This document shows positions 1 to 6,286 of a stretch of DNA of 6,305 bases, piece by piece. Source of the DNA: Spirochaetia bacterium (GTDB lineage: Bacteria > Spirochaetota > UBA12135); contig DNNS01000440.1 in the NCBI GenBank assembly GCA_003497555.1, forward strand, positions 1 through 6,305, given 5' to 3'. The first letter of the stretch is position 1, and each line of letters begins with the position of its first letter. Position numbers and translations under genes: made by a program. The notes under the pieces were generated by a model, which was not told the DNA's origin, ran no database searches, and saw only the letters and a program-made list of their open reading frames with translations.

Positions 1-1356
1 ACAGCGCTTGGTTTTATATCCCTGCTTACTGCCCCGGGTACCTCCATTAAAAACATGGGGTTTTTCCTGGGCTTTGGCGTAATGATTGCCATGATTTTTT
101 CGCTTTTTTTTATACCGGCCGCCTTGTCATTTTTTAACAATGCCGAAATAACGCCCGGCAGTGCACAGTCAGAAACACATGAGCGGCACCATGCATTTCT
201 GGATCATCTGACCGACAGGTTTACATCATTGGTCATCGCCAAAAAAAATTTTATTATCGTCTCGGCAGCTGCGCTGCTTGTTTTTTCCGGTCTCGGGATA
301 TTCCGCGTGCAGGTAGAAGCCGATCAGATTAAATACTTTAAAGACAATAATATTTTTGTTAAAGACACCAGGGCAATTGAGCGGCATCTCGGGGGCGTTG
401 TATCTCTGGATGTAATTATAGAGGGCAGGGAGCCTGATAAAATCAAACAGCCTGAAATTCTGCAGGCTATCTGGGACTTTCAGAAATTCTGCGAAAAACA
501 GGAACTGGTCAGTTATACATTTTCCATTGCCGATTATATCCGGAGGATAAATTATGTCATGCATGACAACAATGCCGCTTACGAAAGAATACCCGGGCAA
601 ACCGAGATGGTTGAAGGCGAGAAAATCAGCGGACAAAATCAGATTGCGCAATACCTGCTTCTATATGAAATGAGCGGAGGAAACAGCATAGACAGCCTGG
701 CGGACAGCGCATATTCACGCGCCCGTATAAGCGTAAGACTTAAACGCACAGACACGCAAAGTCTTAAAATATTTCTTGCGGAAATATATCCGTATATTAA
801 AACCGGGTTTCCGGGCAATGTTGAGGTTAAATATACCAATCATTTTGTCCGGAATAAAATGTCGGAACTGATTGTGCAGAGCCAGACCAGAAGCCTGGCA
901 GCGCTGCTGGTCATGATTCTCGCGGTCATGTCCATTATGTTTAAATCACCTGCGGCCGGTATTTTAACCACTATCCCGATATTACTGGCTGTACTGCTCA
1001 ATTTTGCCGTAATGTGGATTAGCGGAGTTACGCTTAATATCGGCACATCTATTATCGCATCGGTCGGCATGGGGGTGGGAATTGATTATGCCATACATTA
1101 TTATTCCCGTTTCCGGGAGCTGTATAATAAATTTTCCGATTATAATAAAACTGCAGCCCAGGCGCTCCGGGAAACTGCAAAACCCATTATGTCCAATGCC
1201 CTGGCCGTAGGAACAGGGTTTCTGGTTCTGATTTTTTCCGAATATTCGGTTATTGCCAATATGGGCTGGATAATTTCCCTCTCCATGATTACCACTGCTG
1301 TTTTTACCCTGACCATTCTGCCGGCCCTGATATTAATTATAGAGCCAAAAATTTAA
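1..1356 (+). CDS. RND/MMPL-family exporter, C-terminal part (5' end outside window)
   Basis: Partial gene: the frame is open from base 1, so the ATG at 55 is internal; 451 residues remain of a family that usually has about 750-900. It is the second half of an RND-superfamily inner-membrane pump (MMPL/HAE3-like), which uses the proton gradient to move hydrophobic molecules out of the inner membrane. Counting from base 1, residues about 18-45 are the last helix of the first membrane bundle. A helix at about 82-102 starts the second repeat, followed by a periplasmic domain of about 195 residues. From S298 on there are helices at about 298-315, 319-347, 348-365, 397-413 and 421-447. The conserved RND signature GVGIDYAIHYYSRFRE is visible, with its Asp at residue 362. 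It is followed after 18 bases by the LolA-like gene, which supports a shared operon and a lipid or lipoprotein cargo (inference). The promoter lies outside the window. Confidence 0.93.
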   Translation, partial: TALGFISLLTAPGTSIKNMGFFLGFGVMIAMIFSLFFIPAALSFFNNAEITPGSAQSETHERHHAFLDHLTDRFTSLVIAKKNFIIVSAAALLVFSGLGIFRVQVEADQIKYFKDNNIFVKDTRAIERHLGGVVSLDVIIEGREPDKIKQPEILQAIWDFQKFCEKQELVSYTFSIADYIRRINYVMHDNNAAYERIPGQTEMVEGEKISGQNQIAQYLLLYEMSGGNSIDSLADSAYSRARISVRLKRTDTQSLKIFLAEIYPYIKTGFPGNVEVKYTNHFVRNKMSELIVQSQTRSLAALLVMILAVMSIMFKSPAAGILTTIPILLAVLLNFAVMWISGVTLNIGTSIIASVGMGVGIDYAIHYYSRFRELYNKFSDYNKTAAQALRETAKPIMSNALAVGTGFLVLIFSEYSVIANMGWIISLSMITTAVFTLTILPALILIIEPKI

Positions 1357-1360
1357 TTTA

Positions 1361-1366
1361 AAAGGA
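1361..1366 (+). promoter_or_regulatory. Ribosome-binding site of the LolA-like gene
   Basis: AAAGGA lies 8 bases before the ATG at 1375. It is the clearest Shine-Dalgarno sequence at any start in the window, fixes the start of the second gene, and shows that this organism uses Shine-Dalgarno initiation at least for some genes. Confidence 0.75.
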
Positions 1367-1374
1367 ATAAAAAA

Positions 1375-2166
1375 ATGAAAAACAATTACTCCCCAGCCAA
1401 ATTTCCCCGCCTACGGCGTGTATTTTTTACAGCCGTACCATTGCTGCTTGCGCTACTCTGGTGCGATCCGAAGGGCGATGAAATCATGAAAAAACATTTC
1501 GCGCTTAAAAAATCCGAAGATGCCCTTTCCACAGCCTCCATGATTTTAATTGACAAAACAGGAGCCAGAAAAACCCGCAAAATAATATCGTACAGCCAAG
1601 AGACAGGCGAGGGCAAAAATACTTTTATTGAATTTCTCGAACCGGCAGATGTAAAAGGCACACGCTTTTTAACGATTGCTCATAAAAATATCGATGACGA
1701 ACAGCGGTTATATCTTCCGGCTCTGAAAAAAGTCAGAAAAATTGCAGCCTCGGGAAAGGATGGAAAATTTATGGGTACGGACCTGTACTTTTATGATATG
1801 GAAGACAGAAATTTTGAAGATCAGAATTATACGTATATCAAAGACGGAACATTCGAACAGAAACCATGTTTTATTGTTGAGGCTGTATCCAAAGACCCCA
1901 ATGCGCCCTATGGCAAATCGCTGGAATGGGTAAGCCGGGATGATTATTTTATTTACAAGATAGAAGCCTATGATAAAAAGAGCTTGAGCCTGGTAAAAAC
2001 CATCGTATTTCTGGAGATAAAAAATATTAACGGCGTGCTAATCGCCCATAAAACCGCAGTGGATAATCATAAAGATATCCATAAAACCCTGATCAGCCTT
2101 GATGAAGTCCGGATTAACAGCGGAATCAGCGAAAAAATCTTTACTGTACAAAATCTTGAAAAATAA
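1375..2166 (+). CDS. Outer-membrane lipoprotein-sorting (LolA-like) periplasmic protein
   Basis: 263 residues, the usual size of the 'outer membrane lipoprotein-sorting protein' family (PF17131-type, LolA/LolB-like fold), secreted carriers of lipid or lipoprotein in the periplasm, often encoded beside MMPL/RND pumps. The N-terminus has a basic stretch (K9-R15) and a hydrophobic core (V16-L28) ending at W29-C30. The -1 Trp is poor for lipoprotein signal peptidase, so a soluble or membrane-tethered form cannot be decided. Family hallmarks are visible: D35-E36-I37-M38 opening the mature part, a first strand ending in LIDKTGARKTRKI, E89-P90-A91-D92-V93-K94-G95 before a Phe, the LYLPALKKVRKI strand at 112-123, and GTDLYFYDM at 134-142. 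The start is supported by AAAGGA at 1361. The next gene begins 5 bases after its stop, implying co-translation. Cargo unknown. Confidence 0.88.
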   Translation: MKNNYSPAKFPRLRRVFFTAVPLLLALLWCDPKGDEIMKKHFALKKSEDALSTASMILIDKTGARKTRKIISYSQETGEGKNTFIEFLEPADVKGTRFLTIAHKNIDDEQRLYLPALKKVRKIAASGKDGKFMGTDLYFYDMEDRNFEDQNYTYIKDGTFEQKPCFIVEAVSKDPNAPYGKSLEWVSRDDYFIYKIEAYDKKSLSLVKTIVFLEIKNINGVLIAHKTAVDNHKDIHKTLISLDEVRINSGISEKIFTVQNLEK

Positions 2167-2171
2167 AAGCC

Positions 2172-4052
2172 ATGGATTTCTTTTTCCCGTTAATAGACAT
2201 TCTCAAACTATTTCACAAAACCGGGCGAAGAATAAAATGCGGAGTATGCTCCGGAATTCTTCTAATGATCAGCCTGGCGGGGTGTCTGTTCCCGCAGGAA
2301 GATTACAGCTCGCTTTTTAATGAATCAAATACTTCTACCGCTGATTCTGCAGGCGCCCGGAATGATACTGATCAGCATAATTCCACCGGCGTTTTAGGAT
2401 TCCGGCTCGGCCTGGCAGGGGATCATATTGCCGGTTTCCCGCTGCCTCTGACCCGGCATAATTTTAATTTTACCGGGGAAATCCGCACTCCCCGGTTTAA
2501 TAATGAAATGGGTATCGAAGTAATCAATAATAATCTGAAAATTGTTTCCCGATGGGCGCTGGATCTTTATCTGTCCACCAACTTCAGTATTAAAAACATC
2601 AAACCCCTGGAAAATTTTATTTCCTGGTCGCCCTGGAAAATCAAAACCGGCGCCGGCTACCAGCTTTTTTCCTGGGGCTGTGCGGACGGCCAGAACGTTA
2701 TAGATACATTAAATCCCAGAGATTACAGACTTGGTCTTGATGCAGAAAAACTGCCGGTTCTGGCTGCGGCATTAAATATCTATCCGGCAGATTTTTTTTC
2801 TGCAGAAGCAGTTTATATTCCTTCGGCCGGAGCCGATAAAAATCCTTATAATATAGAAGATGAACTGCCTGCCGAATTATTTTACAGACAGCAGGTATCG
2901 GAGCTCAACCTGAAACTGACTGCGGAAATAGACTACAGCATCATTCCTGTAATCAATCAGATAAATCCGCTGTCCATAAATATAAAAAAAACAGAGATCA
3001 GCGTCAATTCGGCCGCGAAAAACATCATTCTTCCCAAAAATATCAGGTATGACTTGCCCGCCTTTCCGCAGGAAACATATACGGCAGGTTCAAGGTTAAA
3101 TTTTTATACTCCGGCAGCGGATTTTTCTTTCACATATATAAACAAACCCGATCCGTTTTATACGCCGGTAATCAGAATGGAAAAATATGAAATAGCGCTG
3201 CCTGCTGATCTCAAGAACCAGGCGATAGACAAAGCGGTTGATGAATGCAGTTCCATACCTGCAACCGAGGTATACGGCACCGGCAGGACATTAAAGGATA
3301 TTGTCAAGGAACAGATGCGAAATACCAATTTTACTCCCCATTATGCCTTCAGGGTAGATGAACTGGTTTTAATGCAAAAACGTCTTGATGTTGTCGGGAT
3401 TGATATAAAAGCCAATATCGATCGGTTCAGTTTCTGGCTGGAAACTGCTTATACCATAACAGCGGATAAAAGAATGACAGATTACAAAACCAGAAATCAT
3501 AATCTGGGATGGGTACTGGGCAGTGATTTTAATTACGGCCGCAATGATGATTTTTATTTTAATTTTCAGTACACCGGCAGATGGATACCTTATTTTTACC
3601 GCAGTTTTTATAAAGATTATCCCGATGCCGGGCCGGATACAAATAAAATCGATGATGAAAAATATATGGAAGAATTTTATTACAAGGCGCTGACTGATAA
3701 AATCGGAGGCTACAGCGAAGGACTGCTCCATGGATTTATCCTGAAAAACGACTGGAAATTTTTTGATGCTCTTCTCACCGCTTCCCTGCAGCTGGTTTAT
3801 ACAATTCCGTATCTTTATGATAAAAGCGAAAAAACCAGATACGGCAGCGCGGTTATTTTTCCCGAGATTGATATTATGCCCTGTGACTCGTTTCACATTT
3901 TTATCGGCGCACAGATGTATTATTCATGGAGCAAGTGGAAAGGCGATGCCCGAAGCAGGCATGATACCGGCGACAGGATTGGCCGGTTTTTTGAAGACAG
4001 TATAGCTTATCTGAAAATTCAGTATCAATGGAGCCATGATCTGAAAAAATAA
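2172..4052 (+). CDS. Predicted outer-membrane beta-barrel protein (DUF1302-like), possible lipoprotein
   Basis: 626 residues, secreted and probably in the outer membrane. The export signal is long: a 20-residue N-terminal region ending in R19-R20, a hydrophobic core at about 28-37, then L35-A36-G37-C38, a perfect lipobox. The body is rich in alternating aromatic/polar stretches typical of beta strands and has no internal hydrophobic helix. It ends in an aromatic strand (YLKIQYQW) close to the C-terminus, as barrels do. W168-G169, D178 and N181-P182-R183-D184-Y185 match the 'WG..D..NPRDY' signature I know from DUF1302-like outer-membrane proteins that sit beside RND exporters; this assignment is by motif memory, not by search. 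The start is 5 bases after the preceding stop with no good Shine-Dalgarno, so translation is probably coupled. Likely role: outer-membrane end of the transport route formed with the pump and LolA-like protein (inference). The specific substrate is unknown. Confidence 0.75.
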   Translation: MDFFFPLIDILKLFHKTGRRIKCGVCSGILLMISLAGCLFPQEDYSSLFNESNTSTADSAGARNDTDQHNSTGVLGFRLGLAGDHIAGFPLPLTRHNFNFTGEIRTPRFNNEMGIEVINNNLKIVSRWALDLYLSTNFSIKNIKPLENFISWSPWKIKTGAGYQLFSWGCADGQNVIDTLNPRDYRLGLDAEKLPVLAAALNIYPADFFSAEAVYIPSAGADKNPYNIEDELPAELFYRQQVSELNLKLTAEIDYSIIPVINQINPLSINIKKTEISVNSAAKNIILPKNIRYDLPAFPQETYTAGSRLNFYTPAADFSFTYINKPDPFYTPVIRMEKYEIALPADLKNQAIDKAVDECSSIPATEVYGTGRTLKDIVKEQMRNTNFTPHYAFRVDELVLMQKRLDVVGIDIKANIDRFSFWLETAYTITADKRMTDYKTRNHNLGWVLGSDFNYGRNDDFYFNFQYTGRWIPYFYRSFYKDYPDAGPDTNKIDDEKYMEEFYYKALTDKIGGYSEGLLHGFILKNDWKFFDALLTASLQLVYTIPYLYDKSEKTRYGSAVIFPEIDIMPCDSFHIFIGAQMYYSWSKWKGDARSRHDTGDRIGRFFEDSIAYLKIQYQWSHDLKK

Positions 4053-4158
4053 ACGGTACACGCTATTTATAAAACACGGGAACGGTTTTTTTCTTTAGTG
4101 CAAAGCAGACTTTATCGGCAGAAGATGCCATACAATGCGGTTTAGCCCCCTCTGTGAA

Positions 4159-4193
4159 AATTTATTTCTATTATTTTATCAAATAAATAAATT
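4159..4193. repeat. AT-only inverted repeat in convergent spacer
   Basis: AATTTATTT (4159-4167) is perfectly complementary to AAATAAATT (4185-4193) with a 17-base loop. It lies between the convergent stops of the barrel gene and recQ. All stem pairs are A-T, so the hairpin is weak. It might help end transcription in either direction, or be chance in an AT-rich spacer. The rest of the 4053-4238 spacer shows no ORF with coding character and no recognisable RNA gene. Confidence 0.3.
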
Positions 4194-4219
4194 CGCGCTA
4201 TAAAACACTGCCAAAATTG

Positions 4220-4238
4220 AAAACCGGTTGTTTGCCGG
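4220..4238 (-). terminator. Weak terminator candidate after recQ
   Basis: On the minus strand, directly after the recQ TAG, CCGG-CAAACAA-CCGG (4-bp GC stem, 7-base loop) is followed by TTTT and, two bases on, another T-rich stretch. Position and T-run fit an intrinsic terminator, but the stem is short, so this is only a candidate. Confidence 0.25.
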
Positions 4239-6068
4239 CTATTTACCGGATGAATCAGGTTTTTTTCCAATTCCCAGTTTTCGAAGCCGGGAGCGAATGG
4301 CCCCGGTGTTTCTCTGAAAAATCCTTGCCAAATCATGCACTGCTGTTCCGCGGGATGCTTCTTTCATCAGTTCAGCATCATCTTCTCCGGACCATTTTAA
4401 ATAGGCGCCCGGATACCGCTTTCTAATCTGTTCAACATTATAGGTCTGCCTTTTTATTTCCTGGTGCCCGGCTTTTTCCCTGCGTATCTTTATTGCCATG
4501 AAACGGATTTTTTCATAGCTGATCTCTTTTGGCAATAATTCTTTAACAGGTTTCAGTTTATCCATTCCGGTTTTTTCAAATGCCCAGGCGATCTGTTTTT
4601 CTTCATCTGCAGAAACAAAGTCATTAACAGCAAGGCAGCCGCCCGCTTCATACCAGCTGATTAAATGCCCGGTAATAGTAGCGGCGCTCAAACCCCGCAT
4701 TTTCGCGATTTTCTGCACATCAAATTTTTCTTCATAAAGGCGCACTGTTTCTTTTATGGTAGCGCTTATAAGCCCGTGCCCGGAGGGTTCGGGAATTTTG
4801 AGTGTATGTTTTTTTATCCGCCTTTTCCAGCCCAGGCACACATCGCAGCCGCTGCAGTTGTCATTATGTCGGCCGGCCTCCGGGTCCCCGAAATATTCAA
4901 GAATCATTTGACGGCGGCACTTTATTTTTTCTGCATATTCGGTAATTTTCCCGAGCCGGTGATATTTAACTGACAAAAGCCGAGTAATTTCCCAGTGGTC
5001 TTTTCCCTGAGCTTCCATGGCCTCGCGGCTTTTTCTTAGAAAAAATTTGTGTGTTGTCTCGTCTTTTCCAGAGTGCAGCAGCACACAGTATGCTTTTTCA
5101 CCGTCGCGGCCGGCGCGTCCTGCTTCCTGATAGTATCCTTCAAGACTGCCCGGCATTCCGGAATGAATTACAAATCTAATATCGGATTTATCCACGCCCA
5201 TCCCGAAAGCGATGGTGGCGGCGATTACCCTGAATTTATTTTCCATAAAATCATTTTGAATTTTATCACGGGCCGCCCCGTCCATACCGGCATGATAACT
5301 CATGGTCGGTATGCCGTGAGCACATAAATATCCGGCAATAACTTCTGTTTCTTTCCGGCTGAGAGCATATACAATACCCGATCCGGAAAGCGAGGAAATA
5401 ATACGGAGAATCTCAGCGTACCGGTCTTTGCTTTTCATATTATACTGCACCAGAAAATACAAATTCGGGCGATCAAACCCGCGGATAAAAACCCTGGGGG
5501 CATGCAGATCAAGACGCGCAATAATATCATCTTTAACTTCCGGCGTAGCAGTTGCCGTAAAAGCCGCTATTACCGGACGGCGTTCAAGCATTCCTATATA
5601 ATCTCGTATCTTTAAATAATCCGGACGAAAATCATGCCCCCACTGCGAAAGACAATGCGCTTCATCCACTGCCAATAAAAAAATATCCAGTGTGCAAAAA
5701 AAACTGCAAAACTCCTTATTCCTGAAACGTTCCGGCGCGACATAAAGAATTCTAATTTTTCCCATACGCGCCTCGTTCAGACATGCGTAAATTTCATTAT
5801 AAGACAGAGAGCTGTTGATAAAAGCTGCAGGAATTCCCCTGGCCTTCAAAGCTTCGACCTGATCTTTCATCAGGGCAATCAGCGGCGAAATTACAATCGA
5901 TAATTTGCCGGAAACTACAGCCGGCAATTGATAACACAGGGATTTTCCGCCGCCGGTCGGCATCAGCGCCGCTACGTCACGGCCTTCGAGTATGGTTTCG
6001 ATAATTTCTTTTTGACCCGGACGGAATTCCCGGAAATGAAAATATTCTTTAAGATATTTTTCAGGCAT
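4239..6068 (-). CDS. recQ: RecQ-family ATP-dependent DNA helicase
   Basis: 609 residues from the chosen start: a 3'-5' DNA helicase of recombination and fork repair. Motifs in order (numbering from this start): motif 0 FRPGQ 15-19; Walker A MPTGGGKS 36-43 with Lys42; DEAH 135-138 running into the RecQ aromatic loop HCLSQWGHDFRPDY; motif III FTATATPEV 170-178; motif IV about 231-242; motif V about 284-306; motif VI YYQEAGRAGRDG 312-323. The RecQ zinc site is intact: Cys384, Cys405, Cys408, Cys411. After it the usual winged helix and HRDC are not recognisable. Instead there is an HTH_40-like module (about 437-529, IAKMRGLSAATITGHL) and a Myb/SANT-like end (about 552-599, ending GAIRSRLRKLGI). 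The start is chosen because the family begins just before LKEYFHFREFRPGQ. The longer frame (ATG at 6146) adds 26 residues that do not look like RecQ and overlap the J-like ORF. No Shine-Dalgarno precedes the ATG. It overlaps the upstream TGA as ATGCCTGA, suggesting translational coupling. Confidence 0.95.
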   Translation of the reverse strand: MPEKYLKEYFHFREFRPGQKEIIETILEGRDVAALMPTGGGKSLCYQLPAVVSGKLSIVISPLIALMKDQVEALKARGIPAAFINSSLSYNEIYACLNEARMGKIRILYVAPERFRNKEFCSFFCTLDIFLLAVDEAHCLSQWGHDFRPDYLKIRDYIGMLERRPVIAAFTATATPEVKDDIIARLDLHAPRVFIRGFDRPNLYFLVQYNMKSKDRYAEILRIISSLSGSGIVYALSRKETEVIAGYLCAHGIPTMSYHAGMDGAARDKIQNDFMENKFRVIAATIAFGMGVDKSDIRFVIHSGMPGSLEGYYQEAGRAGRDGEKAYCVLLHSGKDETTHKFFLRKSREAMEAQGKDHWEITRLLSVKYHRLGKITEYAEKIKCRRQMILEYFGDPEAGRHNDNCSGCDVCLGWKRRIKKHTLKIPEPSGHGLISATIKETVRLYEEKFDVQKIAKMRGLSAATITGHLISWYEAGGCLAVNDFVSADEEKQIAWAFEKTGMDKLKPVKELLPKEISYEKIRFMAIKIRREKAGHQEIKRQTYNVEQIRKRYPGAYLKWSGEDDAELMKEASRGTAVHDLARIFQRNTGAIRSRLRKLGIGKKPDSSGK

Positions 6069-6192
6069 CTGAATTATTTTTTTTATCAGGATGATATACA
6101 AACATAAGTTTACGGAAAACGGCCTTGCGATCACCGGCTTTGGCATCCGGGCAGAAATTAGGCATACCGTAGAAATCCTGATGATTATGCAT
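6061..6192 (-). CDS. Half J-domain micro-ORF (DnaJ-like, HPD motif) overlapping recQ start
   Basis: 43 codons on the recQ strand. The peptide aligns without gaps to the N-terminal half of a J-domain: D6-F7-Y8 matches the usual D-Y-Y at helix I; P15-D16-A17, D21 and K23 fall at the usual loop and helix II positions; F26-R27-K28-L29 then Y33-H34-P35-D36-K37 give helix II and the HPD loop that stimulates Hsp70 ATPase. It ends NNSDA, exactly where helix III should begin, so a complete J-domain (about 65-70 residues) is not made. The ATG position fits a natural J-domain start, with four residues before the D-F-Y. There is no Shine-Dalgarno, and an extended -10 box lies 10 bases upstream. Its TGA overlaps the recQ ATG, so it could be a coupled leader ORF. 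It could also be the remnant of a dnaJ-like gene truncated when recQ came to lie here, or part of a J-RecQ fusion broken at the A8 tract. Resemblance is clear; function is unproven. Confidence 0.55.
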   Translation of the reverse strand: MHNHQDFYGMPNFCPDAKAGDRKAVFRKLMFVYHPDKKNNSDA

Positions 6193-6202
6193 AATTAATT
6201 TT

Positions 6203-6211
6203 ATTATACCA
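6203..6211 (-). promoter_or_regulatory. Extended -10 promoter element upstream of recQ
   Basis: On the minus strand the sequence is TGGTATAAT, a perfect TGnTATAAT extended -10. At a 17-base spacer the -35 hexamer would be ATTTAT (6226-6231), a poor match to TTGACA, which is usual for extended -10 promoters. The predicted transcript starts near 6196. That is about 4 bases before the J-like ATG and about 128 before the recQ ATG. Confidence 0.55.
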
Positions 6212-6222
6212 TAACTAAATAT

Positions 6223-6257
6223 CTTATAAATTCCCAGTACACTCCTTACAAATTCCC
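6223..6257 (-). repeat. Two direct 13-bp repeats upstream of recQ promoter (operator-like)
   Basis: On the minus strand GGGAATTTATAAG (6235-6223) and GGGAATTTGTAAG (6257-6245) match at 12 of 13 positions and start 22 bp apart, about two helical turns, so both face the same side of DNA. The proximal copy covers the presumed -35 region. A third, inverted and shortened copy of the core lies at 6280-6290. This arrangement suits a regulator binding site, but no regulator gene is in the window. Confidence 0.4.
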
Positions 6258-6286
6258 GCTTTTAAAAAAAATGAAAAGCGGGAATT
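6251..6286. repeat. 13-bp perfect inverted repeat (hairpin)
   Basis: AATTCCCGCTTTT (6251-6263) and AAAAGCGGGAATT (6274-6286) are perfectly complementary around a 10-base A-rich loop; a one-base bulge allows a few more pairs (ACA/TGT). Neither strand has a T-run after the stem, so it is not a classical intrinsic terminator. It overlaps the distal direct repeat. It may be a protein-binding palindrome, a terminator of a gene to the right working without a U-tail, or part of a dispersed repeat. The rest of 6193-6305 holds no supportable gene. Confidence 0.6.

Noticed and set aside
226..651. Minus-strand ORF of 141 codons inside the RND gene
   Set aside because: Antisense shadow of the periplasmic domain of the pump; no ribosome site, no recognisable motif.
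2237..2320. ATG at 2237 with a GA-rich stretch upstream, as the real start of the third gene
   Set aside because: It is in a different frame from the barrel protein, stops at 2320 and does not encode a signal peptide. The frame from 2172 gives a good signal with a lipobox.
3369..3896. Minus-strand ORF of 175 codons inside the barrel gene
   Set aside because: It lies wholly antisense to a gene with clear family motifs and a secretion signal. Its Ile/Lys-rich sequence is what the reverse strand of beta-strand codons gives, with no start signal and no domain.
4108..4130. GGCA-GAAGA-TGCC mini-hairpin in the convergent spacer
   Set aside because: Only 4 bp of stem and no T-run on either side; too weak to call a terminator.
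4665..5327. Plus-strand ORFs of about 90-100 codons over recQ
   Set aside because: Reverse-strand shadows of conserved RecQ motifs and the zinc site; no independent start signals or domains.
6069..6146. Longer recQ start at 6146 (26 extra residues)
   Set aside because: The extra residues do not resemble any RecQ N-terminus, have no ribosome site, and are the out-of-frame reading of the J-like ORF. RecQ proteins normally start a few residues before the LKEYF-type helix.
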